64,000 bases of DNA from Marinobacter sp. 2_MG-2023 (GTDB taxonomy: Bacteria; Pseudomonadota; Gammaproteobacteria; Pseudomonadales; Oleiphilaceae): assembly GCF_030546935.1 (NCBI RefSeq), contig NZ_JAUOPH010000005.1, forward strand, positions 62,001-126,000. The letters run 5' to 3'. Shown here piece by piece: positions 1-8,182 of this stretch. Position 1 is the stretch's first letter; every line of letters starts with the position of its first letter. Both the position numbers and the translations under genes were made by a program. The notes under the pieces were generated by a model that saw nothing but the letters and a program-made list of their open reading frames with translations, was not told the origin of the DNA and did no database searches.

Positions 1-106
1 TATAGCTGTCGAGGTTTTTGACTCCGTCAGTTGTTGGGGCGTTGAAATCAGGTGCGCGCTCGTTCAGGCGAGGCAAGCCGAATACAGGGTTGTCAGATTG
101 TTCCAT
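1..106 (-). CDS. peroxiredoxin (AhpC/TSA family), N-terminal part only
   Basis: Thiol peroxidase expected to reduce H2O2 and organic peroxides. Only the first 35 codons are in the window; the rest lies beyond base 1. The visible residues include LNERAPDF and APTTDGVK, the usual opening of AhpC/TSA peroxiredoxins of the Prx6-like group, just before the first beta strand. The peroxidatic cysteine would come later and cannot be checked. The ATG at 104-106 is preceded on the minus strand by a strong Shine-Dalgarno, AAAGGAG. The gene is divergent from the cyclase at 343, and the shared intergenic region holds two palindromes (142-179). Confidence 0.8.
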   Translation of the reverse strand, partial: MEQSDNPVFGLPRLNERAPDFNAPTTDGVKNLDSY

Positions 107-141
107 GGTCGTACTCCTTTTCGGTGGTTGATGGAGTAACT

Positions 142-179
142 ATAAATCATTTATCAGATTATGGAATAAGCATATTCCA
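142..179. promoter_or_regulatory. two adjacent palindromes in the peroxiredoxin / cyclase divergent region
   Basis: ATAAATCATTTAT (142-154) is a perfect 6-1-6 palindrome. TGGAATAAGCATATTCCA (162-179) is a perfect 7-4-7 palindrome. Both sit 36-73 bases upstream of the peroxiredoxin start in AT-rich sequence, where an operator would be expected. No regulator gene is nearby, so the binding protein is unknown. The rest of the 236-base gap shows no further gene. Confidence 0.4.
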
Positions 180-342
180 ATGAGTGTGATAGGAGGTTTT
201 AATCAACGCCGCTGTTCCGGTCAGAACCACTGCGCTTACGTAATTCATACAGGAAGGCACTGGTTTGATGTAGTTGAACATAGCACTGTGGGCTACACTT
301 TTTTCAAACCCAGTCGATTCATGCCGGGAAGGCGAGTGGCTC

Positions 343-1851
343 ATGACAAAACAGTCCGATCAGGGGCCGAGTTACACAGACGCATACAGTTGTTTCAAGA
401 AGCTGTCTGCGGGCGTTCCCTGTGTTTTCTTTACCTATTGGCTGAGCGCGGACGGTAAGGCTCGAAGGTACCCGTTTGTCAGTGAACAGGTAAAAAGCAT
501 CCTTGGGCTTGACCCAGGTACCCTGCGAGAAAATGCTGATGCGATGTTCTCTATGATTCATCCTGAGGACATGGACGGTGTTGCCGCCAGTATTGAAAAG
601 TCCGCCAAAACGCTCACGCCCTGGCGATGTCAGGCTCGACTGAAAGTTTTCGCCGGCCACTATGAGTGGTTTGAAACCCACGCAATCTCCGAGCGTCAAG
701 CCGACGGGAGTACTGTCTGGTACGGGCAGTTTTACAATATTCAGCACTACAAGGAACTTGAGCACACCCTCAGAGAGCGGGAGGCCGAGTCGGCCTTTCA
801 GGCAGATTTCCAGAAGTTGATAGCGACCTTATCCACGGAGTTTATCAACCTGAGCTTTGGAACGATCGATCAGTGCATTTCCGAGCTGCTGCAGACGATC
901 GGTAGCTTCTTTGGCGTAGACCGGGCATATGTGTACGAGTTTTCGTCAGACTACAGTGTTATGAATAACACTCACGAATGGTGTTCCCCGGGCGTACCGT
1001 CTCTCATAGACTCTCAGCGAAATGTGCGAACTGACGACTTTGACTGGTGGCAAGCCAAGATCAATGAAATGGTGAGTGACAACCGGGTCGTGTTTGTTGG
1101 AGCGTTAGAACAATTACCCGATGGGCCTGAGCGCAGCTTACTGGAACAGCAGGGTGTCTGTTCGATGTTTTGTGTACCTGTCCGCGTTCGTGGACTTGTT
1201 ACCGGCTTTTTTGGCGTTGACTCTCTTCGCAAGAGAACCTGGCGTGAAGATCAGGCGGACCTTCTGATCATTGTATCGGGCTTGCTCTCCGGGGCGCTTG
1301 AGCGTCATCGTCTGGAGAGTGAACTGCTCAATCAGTCTATTCGTGACCCCTTGACGACCTTGCATAATCGCCGTTATCTGATGCCCAGATTGAATGAAAT
1401 GCTCAGCCGCGCCAGTCGCTACGGTGAACATTTTACGTTGGCAATGTTTGATCTCGACCGCTTCAAACACATCAACGATTCCGGCGGACACCTGGCGGGT
1501 GATTTCTGCTTGCGCCGGTTTGCCGATATTCTCATTGAACAGACCCGAGAGACTGATGTTGTCGCGCGATTTGGCGGGGAAGAGTTTGTTGTGGCATTCA
1601 GCAGTGTCAGCCAGGCGGATGTTCGAGACACGGTTAGCCGGATAATTCGCCGGGTGCGCGATCACGATTTTGTTTTTGAAGGGCGCACATTGCCACTGAC
1701 AGTCAGCGCCGGTATTGCGGCTATAGGGGAGTTGGGTGCGATTCCGGCCTCACCTGACCCGCTCATAAGGTTGGCTGACGAGCGGGTTTACTGCGCAAAG
1801 CAGGCTGGGCGCGACTGCCTGGTTGATGCATCAGGGGTATCGCGAGCATAG
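343..1851 (+). CDS. diguanylate cyclase with PAS and GAF sensor domains
   Basis: Predicted to make c-di-GMP from two GTP in the cytoplasm. No signal peptide or membrane segment is seen. From the chosen start the protein has 502 residues: a PAS_3-type domain in roughly the first 150 residues, a GAF-like domain over about 155-320, and a GGDEF domain over about 335-495. The active-site loop reads GGEEF, and the product-inhibition site RETD lies exactly five residues before it, so an active, feedback-inhibited enzyme is likely. An upstream in-frame ATG (274) gives 23 more residues, but the ATG at 343 has GGAAGG a suitable distance upstream and is preferred. It stands alone between the peroxiredoxin and the metallo-hydrolase operon. 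The ligand of the sensor domains cannot be told. Confidence 0.9.
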   Translation: MTKQSDQGPSYTDAYSCFKKLSAGVPCVFFTYWLSADGKARRYPFVSEQVKSILGLDPGTLRENADAMFSMIHPEDMDGVAASIEKSAKTLTPWRCQARLKVFAGHYEWFETHAISERQADGSTVWYGQFYNIQHYKELEHTLREREAESAFQADFQKLIATLSTEFINLSFGTIDQCISELLQTIGSFFGVDRAYVYEFSSDYSVMNNTHEWCSPGVPSLIDSQRNVRTDDFDWWQAKINEMVSDNRVVFVGALEQLPDGPERSLLEQQGVCSMFCVPVRVRGLVTGFFGVDSLRKRTWREDQADLLIIVSGLLSGALERHRLESELLNQSIRDPLTTLHNRRYLMPRLNEMLSRASRYGEHFTLAMFDLDRFKHINDSGGHLAGDFCLRRFADILIEQTRETDVVARFGGEEFVVAFSSVSQADVRDTVSRIIRRVRDHDFVFEGRTLPLTVSAGIAAIGELGAIPASPDPLIRLADERVYCAKQAGRDCLVDASGVSRA

Positions 1852-1870
1852 GAAAAGAGCATTTCACTTA

Positions 1871-1909
1871 ATATTCCGTTTTGGTATATCCTTAGAATTA
1901 TATTCTGAG
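1871..1909. promoter_or_regulatory. candidate operator upstream of the metallo-hydrolase / SulP operon
   Basis: AGAATTATATTCT (1894-1906) is a perfect 5-3-5 palindrome; with flanks it is a 19-base near-palindrome (1891-1909). Just upstream, ATATTCC and GGTATAT (1871-1889) form a second imperfect one. They lie 27-65 bases before the GTG at 1936. Genes of this hydrolase family are often controlled by ArsR-type persulfide sensors (BigR/SqrR group), so an ArsR-type operator is an inference. No such regulator is in the window. Confidence 0.35.
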
Positions 1910-1935
1910 ATGCCACCCCAACGGAGGTGAACACC

Positions 1936-2802
1936 GTGAGTAACCCCATCGTTCAGTATTTTTTTGATGAGCCCACCAACACATTCAGTTATGTCGTTCG
2001 TGATCCTGCCAGTCAGGCCTGTGCCATTCTCGACTCAGTGCTCGATTTTGACTACGCCGCAGGTACTACGGACGTGCGCTCAGCGGATGCAATTATCGAG
2101 TACGTCCAGTCAAACGGTCTGAACGTTGAATGGATCCTGGAGACCCATGTGCATGCGGATCACCTGTCCGCGGCGCCCTATCTCCACGAAAAACTCGGTG
2201 GTAAAACCGGTATTGGCGCGCACATCCAGGATGTTCAGGAGATTTTTGGTAAGGCGTTTAACGCAGGCACAGAATTTGCCCGTGATGGAAGCCAGTTTGA
2301 CCGCCTGTTCAAAGACGGTGATACCTTTTCCATCGGGGGGCTTGAGTGCAGTGTAATGCACACGCCGGGCCATACGCCCGCATGTCTGACCTATGTGATT
2401 GGTGATGCAGCTTTTGTAGGCGACACCCTGTTCATGCCGGACTTCGGAACCGCACGCTGCGATTTCCCGGGCGGGGATGCCCGTGCGCTTTACCAATCCA
2501 TTGGTAAGGTTCTTTCGCTGCCCCCGGAGACCCGTATTTTCCTGTGCCATGACTACAAGGCGCCAGGGCGTGATGAATACGCCCACCAGACAACGGTGGC
2601 GGAGCAGCGCGAGGCCAACATTCACGTACACAATGGCATCAGCGAGGACGAGTTCGTAAAAATGCGCACAGAGCGCGATGCTACGCTTGATATGCCAAGA
2701 CTGATTCTGCCCTCGGTGCAGGTGAATATGCGGGCAGGAGAAATGCCGCCCGCAGAGGACAACGGTCAGGTTTACCTGAAAATACCGGTCAACCTGTTCT
2801 GA
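1936..2802 (+). CDS. metallo-beta-lactamase-fold hydrolase, Blh / persulfide-dioxygenase-like
   Basis: Predicted mononuclear-iron sulfur dioxygenase oxidising glutathione persulfide (ETHE1/Blh type), acting in the cytoplasm in sulfide detoxification. The HxHxDH metal motif is present as THVHADHLSAA, followed by HTPGHTP, GDTLF and LCHDY, the ordered metal ligands of the family. The C-terminal part ends in NGQVYLKIPVN, typical of Blh proteins. 288 residues from GTG 1936, which has GGAGG eight bases upstream; an earlier GTG at 1927 overlaps that Shine-Dalgarno and is less likely. The SulP transporter follows after 7 bases, so the two are co-transcribed, probably to export or exchange the sulfite/sulfate formed. 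The substrate is inferred from the family only. Confidence 0.85.
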   Translation: MSNPIVQYFFDEPTNTFSYVVRDPASQACAILDSVLDFDYAAGTTDVRSADAIIEYVQSNGLNVEWILETHVHADHLSAAPYLHEKLGGKTGIGAHIQDVQEIFGKAFNAGTEFARDGSQFDRLFKDGDTFSIGGLECSVMHTPGHTPACLTYVIGDAAFVGDTLFMPDFGTARCDFPGGDARALYQSIGKVLSLPPETRIFLCHDYKAPGRDEYAHQTTVAEQREANIHVHNGISEDEFVKMRTERDATLDMPRLILPSVQVNMRAGEMPPAEDNGQVYLKIPVNLF

Positions 2803-2809
2803 GCGCCTG

Positions 2810-4543
2810 ATGAACTTTAAACGTTACCTGCCCATTCTCCAATGGGCGCCAAAATACGGCCGCAGCAAGGCTACCAGTGATCTGGTGGCTGCGGTCATTG
2901 TGACCGTGATGCTGATTCCTCAGTCGCTGGCCTACGCCCTGTTGGCAGGTTTACCTGCGCAGGTCGGGCTCTACGCCAGTATTCTTCCGCTGGTGGTTTA
3001 CGCGATCTTTGGCACCAGCCGAACCCTGTCAGTCGGGCCGGTCGCAGTGGTGTCTCTCATGACTGCCGCCGCGCTGGCGCCCCTGGCCGAGGCGGGCAGT
3101 CCTGAATATGTTGCGGGTGCGATACTGCTGGCAATCATGTCCGGGTTAATGCTCACGATGATGGGTATTCTGCGTCTCGGGTTTCTCGCCAACTTTCTCA
3201 GCCACCCGGTGATATCGGGTTTCATTACGGCCTCCGGTATTGTGATTGCTGCCAGCCAGCTCAAACATATCTTCGGGGTCCAGGCCTCAGGTCAGAATCT
3301 TCTGGAAATTGGGCAGTCATTGATTTTGGCATTAGGCGACACCAACCTGCCAACGCTGGCAATTGGTGCCGGGGCATTGCTGTTTCTGATGTTCGCCCGC
3401 AAGCAGTTGAAGCCTCTCCTGGTTCGCTCCGGCGTGGGTGCACGTTCGGCAGATATCCTCACCAAAACGGCACCGATTCTTGCAGTATTATTGACCACAC
3501 TGGTTGCCTGGCAGCTCCAGCTTGATACCCGGGGCGTTCGCCTGGTTGGTGTTGTGCCTTCCGGACTACCTGAACTGACGATGCCCCCAATGGACTGGGG
3601 CCTCTGGCAGCAATTGGCGGTCAGTGCGTTGCTGATAAGCGTGGTAGGTTTTGTGGAGTCTGTATCTGTAGGTCAGACGCTTGCGGCAAAACGGCGCCAA
3701 CGGATTGATCCTGACCAGGAGTTGATCGGCTTGGGAACCGCCAATCTGAGCGCGGGTTTTTCAGGTGGTATGCCGGTAACGGGCGGCTTCTCTCGCTCAG
3801 TCGTCAACTTTGATGCTGGTGCGGAAACCCCAGCTGCCGGAGCATACGCAGCGGTCGGGATTGCTCTGGCGACTCTGTTTCTGACTCCAGCTATCGCTTT
3901 TTTGCCCCAGGCAACGCTTGCAGCCACGATTATTGTTGCCGTGGCGACGCTGGTAGACTTGCCCGCGCTAGGTCGCACATGGCGCTATTCCCGTACCGAT
4001 TTCGGAGCCATGCTGGTAACCATTGTGCTGACCCTCGCACACAGCGTTGAAGCCGGCATCATCGCAGGTGTGGCGCTTTCCATAGGCTTGTTTTTGTATC
4101 GTACCAGTCGGCCACACTGCGCGGTTGTGGGCCGGGTTCCGGAAACAGAGCACTTCCGTAATGTGCTTCGCCATGACGTAGAGCTGTGTCCGAAAGTCAC
4201 TTTTTTACGCGTGGATGAAAGCCTGTACTTCGCCAACGCACGCTTCCTCGAAGAGACGGTGATGGACCTGGTGATTTGTGAGCCGGAGCTGAAAGATCTT
4301 GTACTGGTTTGCACGGCAGTCAACCTGGTAGATGCCTCCGCACTGGAAAGTCTGGAAGCGATAAATGAACGCCTCAAGGATGCAGGTGTGCGTTTGCACC
4401 TCTCGGAGGTAAAAGGCCCGGTTATGGATCGCCTCAAAGGTACCGAGTTGCTCGCTCATCTGGGTGGTCAGGTGTTTCTGAGTACCTATGGGGCCTGGCA
4501 GACCTTGACCGGCCATCGCGAACCCATGAAAAAAACCGCCTGA
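2810..4543 (+). CDS. SulP family anion transporter with STAS domain
   Basis: Inner-membrane anion transporter of the SLC26/SulP family (sulfate, bicarbonate or similar anion). 577 residues. The N-terminal signature is visible: DLVAAVIVTVMLIPQSLAYA followed by GLPAQVGLYAS. A long multi-pass membrane region runs to about residue 435, then a cytoplasmic STAS domain occupies about 450-560. It starts 7 bases after the metallo-hydrolase, and this pairing points to sulfur oxyanions as substrate. The family alone does not fix direction or ion, and bicarbonate remains possible. An ATG start is used; the Shine-Dalgarno is weak, as expected for a translationally coupled gene. Confidence 0.9.
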   Translation: MNFKRYLPILQWAPKYGRSKATSDLVAAVIVTVMLIPQSLAYALLAGLPAQVGLYASILPLVVYAIFGTSRTLSVGPVAVVSLMTAAALAPLAEAGSPEYVAGAILLAIMSGLMLTMMGILRLGFLANFLSHPVISGFITASGIVIAASQLKHIFGVQASGQNLLEIGQSLILALGDTNLPTLAIGAGALLFLMFARKQLKPLLVRSGVGARSADILTKTAPILAVLLTTLVAWQLQLDTRGVRLVGVVPSGLPELTMPPMDWGLWQQLAVSALLISVVGFVESVSVGQTLAAKRRQRIDPDQELIGLGTANLSAGFSGGMPVTGGFSRSVVNFDAGAETPAAGAYAAVGIALATLFLTPAIAFLPQATLAATIIVAVATLVDLPALGRTWRYSRTDFGAMLVTIVLTLAHSVEAGIIAGVALSIGLFLYRTSRPHCAVVGRVPETEHFRNVLRHDVELCPKVTFLRVDESLYFANARFLEETVMDLVICEPELKDLVLVCTAVNLVDASALESLEAINERLKDAGVRLHLSEVKGPVMDRLKGTELLAHLGGQVFLSTYGAWQTLTGHREPMKKTA

Positions 4544-4637
4544 TTTTACCCTGTTTGTTGCTGATCATTGGCAGAAGGGTTGGTGTGGTCGCTATCATTG
4601 AGTTGATTGTCAGGTTTAATAGAGCGGTCACTTCAAC

Positions 4638-5297
4638 ATGGGTATGACGGATAATTTGCTATCAACAGGGCAATGGCTGCTCACTCTGGCCTTGTTTCTG
4701 ATAATTCTGGTGCAGGCAGCCCGGTCTGTGCGTTGGCGCGCACTGCGTGCAGACAACCTGTTGCAGCATTCCTTTTTTGGTGCCGCGGTGGTGCTCGGTT
4801 TTATCTGGCAATTGCGGGCAGGCATCTACCCCGGGCTTGCGATTCACATCTTTGGTATTACCGCAGTCACACTGATGCTGGGTTGGGGTCTTGCGGTGTT
4901 TGCCGGGCTTCTGGCTCTGGTTATTACTGTGATAACGGGTCGTGAACCGGCGATGATGTTTGCTGCTAACGGCCTCGTGACGGTTATGATTCCAGCGCTG
5001 ATTACCCAGGGCATCATGCTTTGGGAAAGGCACCGGGATTTTCGCAACTTTTTTGCTTACATCTTTTTCTGCGGCTTCTTCGGGGCTGGTATTTCTGTGG
5101 CTGCCGCGGGTCTGGTGATGTGCCTGATGCTCTGGGCCAGTGGCGCTTATGAGTTTTCAGAACTGGTGCACAGTTACCTGAGATATCTTCCGCTGTTCAT
5201 GATTCCTGAAGGGTTTGTTAACGGCGTGATTGTTACCGGCATGATGGTGTTCCATCCGGACCGCCTTACAACGCTGGACCAGCGTCGTTATCGTTAG
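4638..5297 (+). CDS. predicted multi-pass membrane protein, COG3235-like (CbiM/ECF-permease-related)
   Basis: 219 residues, almost wholly hydrophobic, with about six membrane segments. The stretches LRAGIYPGLAIHIFGIT and LFMIPEGFVNGVIVTGMM resemble the COG3235 group often annotated as energy-coupling-factor permease-like. The function is not known; transport of a small solute or metal is only a guess. It lies 94 bases after the SulP gene on the same strand and may be the third gene of that operon. Its 3' end overlaps the convergent GGDEF-EAL gene by 32 bases, an unusually long tail-to-tail overlap. Start ATG 4638. Confidence 0.75.
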   Translation: MGMTDNLLSTGQWLLTLALFLIILVQAARSVRWRALRADNLLQHSFFGAAVVLGFIWQLRAGIYPGLAIHIFGITAVTLMLGWGLAVFAGLLALVITVITGREPAMMFAANGLVTVMIPALITQGIMLWERHRDFRNFFAYIFFCGFFGAGISVAAAGLVMCLMLWASGAYEFSELVHSYLRYLPLFMIPEGFVNGVIVTGMMVFHPDRLTTLDQRRYR

Positions 5298-7464
5298 CTG
5301 TCCTGTACGCCTCTGATGCGTTTGCTACGCCTGCTACGCCTGCTTTGCCAGCGTGCGGCAATTCCTGGGTGTTTTTTCGAGCCTTTTCCTTACGCCATTC
5401 GTTTAACCATCCAGATATCTTGCTGGCCGGCATCGGGCGGGCAATGCCGTAGCCCTGAATATAGTCGCAGCCCAGCTGGTGCAGAGCGCGGATATGCTCC
5501 ATGGTTTCAACACCCTCTGCGACAATGGGGTGGGCAAATCTCTGGCCGAGAAAAATCACGCTCTCGACAATAGCCCGGTCATTCCCATCATCGAGCATGT
5601 TGCTCACGAAACTCTTGTCAATTTTCACCTGATCGACGGGCAGGGTGCGCATGTAAGTGAGCGAGGCAAAACCTGTCCCGAAATCGTCCAATGCAATCTG
5701 GAAACCAAGTTCCTGGCATCGGGCAAGCACGTTGCCGGCGAGACGGATGTCATCGAGCGCTGTGGACTCCAGCACTTCCAGGGTGATCTGGCTGGGTTTA
5801 ACGTCCGGGTGGCTGTGCAGGTAGCTCTCCAGGAAGCCTGTAAAGCTCCTGTCCATGAGTTGCTGGGCACTGATGTTAATGCTGACGGAAAGATCTTCGC
5901 CGGCTGTTTGCCAGAGGTTCATCTGATGAATGGCTTCTTTGAGAACCCATTGGCCCAGAGGCACTTCCAGGTGGCTATTTGCCAGTGTGGGCAGGAAGGC
6001 GTCCGGGTAGAGCAAGCCCCTGTGAGGGTGGTTCCAGCGAATAAGAGCCTCAAAGCCTACAACTTTGCACCCCGCAATGCGTACCTGGGGCTGAAAATAA
6101 AGTTCGAACTCCTGATTTTCGAGTGCCCTGGTGATTTCGGTAAGCTGTTCACGCCTTTGTTGCCTGTGCTCGTTCAATTCAGGGTCAAAAAAGTGCAGAA
6201 GGTTTCGCCCCTTTTCCTTGGCAGAATACATGGCTTGATCTGCATGGCGGATGAGGCCTTCAGCATCCGAATTGTCTGCGGGGTAGCGGGTGATCCCAAG
6301 GCTTGCGGTTAGGCTGATTGGGCCAGTGCCTGTTCCTGGGTCAAGGGGCTCGTTGATGATGGATAATATGCGGTCGTAGACTGCGTTATTGTTATCACCC
6401 TGAAGAATCAGGCCGAACTCATCGCCGCCAAGCCGGGCAACTGTATCGCCGCTGCGAAGAGCTTTCGCCAGGCGCCCTGCCAGAGTGCACAGCATCTGGT
6501 TACCGGCGGTCTCTCCAAAACTGTCGTTGATTACCTTGAAGCCGTCGAGGTCCAGGTAACAGACAGCCAGGTTTTGTTCGTGGAGGTCGGCTTGGGCTCG
6601 CGCTCTGCGCAGCCGGTCTTCCAGTTGCTGGCGGTTGGGCAAGCCTGTCAGTTCATCGTAGTTGGCGACCCGGTCCAACTCTTTAGCATGGTTTTTGAGG
6701 GCGGTAATGTCTGTAAAAGAGGCAACGTGGTAGTAGCTCCCCGGCTCATCAAGGTGTATGCGGCTGATTGACTGCAGCTCAATAAACTCTTCACCGTTTT
6801 TCCGGCGATTCCAGATTTCGCCGCGCCAGTGGTCTGTCTTCTCAATACTTTGCCACATGGCGCGGTAGTAAGCCTGTGAATGGCGCCCAGAGCTGAGAAT
6901 GGATGGGTTGAGGCCCAATACATCGCTGCGACTGTAACCGGTAATGCGGGAGAAAGCCGGGTTTACATCGACTATGCAGTTGTTGTGGTCCGTAATAATG
7001 ATGGCTTCGTGACTGCGGTCAAACACACTGGCGGCTATTCGCAAACCGCGTTCGCCCTGCTTGCGATCCGATATGTTATTCATGATGACGATGAAGCCTG
7101 GCTTCACACCCTGCTCAGCGCCGGTAGGCACACAATAGACATGAACCCAGAATGGCGCACCGGAGCGTGTGAAGAGCAGAATATCTTCCTCAAACTGCTC
7201 TGCCCGGTGAAACTTGCAATCGATTCGCCTTACTGTTTCCGGGTCTGTGGTCGGACCATAAAGAATGTCCCGAGGGCGGGCTCCGGCAACATCTTCCAGC
7301 TGGTGGCCGGTATGTTCCTCGAAGCTAGGGTTCACCCATTGGATGAATCCAGATGCGTCAAGGATAAGCGCCATATTGTGAGTGGCTATTGCAACCAGCG
7401 AAAGGCGTTCCAGGTCTATCTGTGGGGCAGGCTTTTTGTCTTCCGGGCTCTGTGTATCTGACAT
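5266..7464 (-). CDS. PAS-PAS-GGDEF-EAL c-di-GMP enzyme
   Basis: Bifunctional-type c-di-GMP protein of 732 residues, cytoplasmic by appearance. Order: PAS at about 20-135, second PAS at about 145-260, GGDEF at about 270-430, EAL at about 440-690, then a 35-residue Ala-rich tail. The cyclase loop reads LGGDEF with an RSGD inhibitory site five residues before it. The phosphodiesterase domain keeps FEALIRW, SINISA, LEVLEST, DDFGTGFASL, KIDKSFV and AEGVE, all the metal and catalytic positions I can check. Both halves therefore look competent; in such hybrids the GGDEF domain is often a GTP sensor for the EAL domain. An FNR-like box lies 155 bases upstream. The tail is encoded partly by a 9-base tandem repeat (5324-5341). 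Confidence 0.9.
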   Translation of the reverse strand: MSDTQSPEDKKPAPQIDLERLSLVAIATHNMALILDASGFIQWVNPSFEEHTGHQLEDVAGARPRDILYGPTTDPETVRRIDCKFHRAEQFEEDILLFTRSGAPFWVHVYCVPTGAEQGVKPGFIVIMNNISDRKQGERGLRIAASVFDRSHEAIIITDHNNCIVDVNPAFSRITGYSRSDVLGLNPSILSSGRHSQAYYRAMWQSIEKTDHWRGEIWNRRKNGEEFIELQSISRIHLDEPGSYYHVASFTDITALKNHAKELDRVANYDELTGLPNRQQLEDRLRRARAQADLHEQNLAVCYLDLDGFKVINDSFGETAGNQMLCTLAGRLAKALRSGDTVARLGGDEFGLILQGDNNNAVYDRILSIINEPLDPGTGTGPISLTASLGITRYPADNSDAEGLIRHADQAMYSAKEKGRNLLHFFDPELNEHRQQRREQLTEITRALENQEFELYFQPQVRIAGCKVVGFEALIRWNHPHRGLLYPDAFLPTLANSHLEVPLGQWVLKEAIHQMNLWQTAGEDLSVSINISAQQLMDRSFTGFLESYLHSHPDVKPSQITLEVLESTALDDIRLAGNVLARCQELGFQIALDDFGTGFASLTYMRTLPVDQVKIDKSFVSNMLDDGNDRAIVESVIFLGQRFAHPIVAEGVETMEHIRALHQLGCDYIQGYGIARPMPASKISGWLNEWRKEKARKNTQELPHAGKAGVAGVANASEAYRTANDNDAGPAL

Positions 7465-7618
7465 GAATGTTTCTATGCTCGGGCTACAAAAAGTGCGACT
7501 TTCTCCCTGTCCTGATAGATGGATTGTAGCAGTGGTATCTTCGCTGGGCGTCCGTGGTTATCCAGCGGTCTTTCTGAAAAGGCAGCGGGCGAGAATACGC
7601 GGGAAGCGGAGACCTTGT

Positions 7619-7632
7619 TTGATACATGTCAA
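7619..7632. promoter_or_regulatory. FNR/ANR-type box (one mismatch)
   Basis: TTGATACATGTCAA matches the FNR/ANR consensus TTGAT-N4-ATCAA at 9 of 10 positions. It lies in the 184-base gap upstream of the GGDEF-EAL gene and 17 bases beyond the RegA-type stop codon. The long distance to the GGDEF-EAL start (155 bases) leaves room for a promoter with a leader, but I see no clear -10 element. A redox or oxygen input here would fit the neighbouring RegBA-type pair. Confidence 0.4.
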
Positions 7633-7648
7633 TTTTAAGAATGGTGCT

Positions 7649-8182
7649 CTAGCTGCGCCAACGGGAATGCTTTTGCAGCTTTCGTTGCAAGGTTCTCCTG
7701 TGCATATGTAAGGCTCTGGCTGTGGCCGATACATTGCCTTCATGCTCGTTAAGCACTCGCTGAATGTGTTCCCATTCCATTTCTTCCACAGACGGCGGCT
7801 CCTTGCGCAACTCTGGTGCCATTGCCAATGGCTCGAAACCACCGAGAAGCTGTTGCACGTTTACAGGCTTGCACAAATAGTTCGTGGCCCCGCGGCGCAT
7901 GGCTTCAACCGCTGTGGCAATGCTGCCATAGCCCGTCAGTACCAGAACCTCCAGGTCAGGCTGTTTGGCAAGGAGTTCCGGCAACAACTGCAGGCCACTC
8001 TCGCCTGCAAGGTTCAGATCCAGAACACAGTTCTGGAAGGGCTGGGTGTCCAGGGCCTCAAGTGCTTCGGCATGGGAGTGGGAGCAGGTAGCGTCGATAC
8101 CATGACGTTTGAGGGCGCGCTGGAGTATCTGCAGGAAAGCGGCGTCATCGTCAACCAGTAGCCAGCTGTTGTTTGTCGTCAA
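7649..8182 (-). CDS. redox response regulator, RegA/PrrA/ActR type
   Basis: DNA-binding response regulator of 177 residues: receiver domain at 1-115 and a Fis-type helix-turn-helix at about 130-177. The acidic triad DDD is at 11-13, the phospho-acceptor Asp is about residue 55 (CVLDLNLAG), Thr lies in VLTGYGS and Lys in CKPV. The C-terminal GNVSATARALHMHRRTLQRK is the conserved recognition region of RegA/PrrA/RoxR proteins, which control respiratory and redox genes globally. The TTG start overlaps the stop of the kinase gene and has GGAGG seven bases upstream, so translation is coupled. The kinase next door is its evident partner. Confidence 0.88.
   Translation of the reverse strand: MTTNNSWLLVDDDAAFLQILQRALKRHGIDATCSHSHAEALEALDTQPFQNCVLDLNLAGESGLQLLPELLAKQPDLEVLVLTGYGSIATAVEAMRRGATNYLCKPVNVQQLLGGFEPLAMAPELRKEPPSVEEMEWEHIQRVLNEHEGNVSATARALHMHRRTLQRKLQKHSRWRS

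Noticed and set aside
5479..6312. 277-residue plus-strand frame within the GGDEF-EAL gene
   Set aside because: Antisense shadow of a gene with clear domains; no ribosome-binding site and no recognisable protein.
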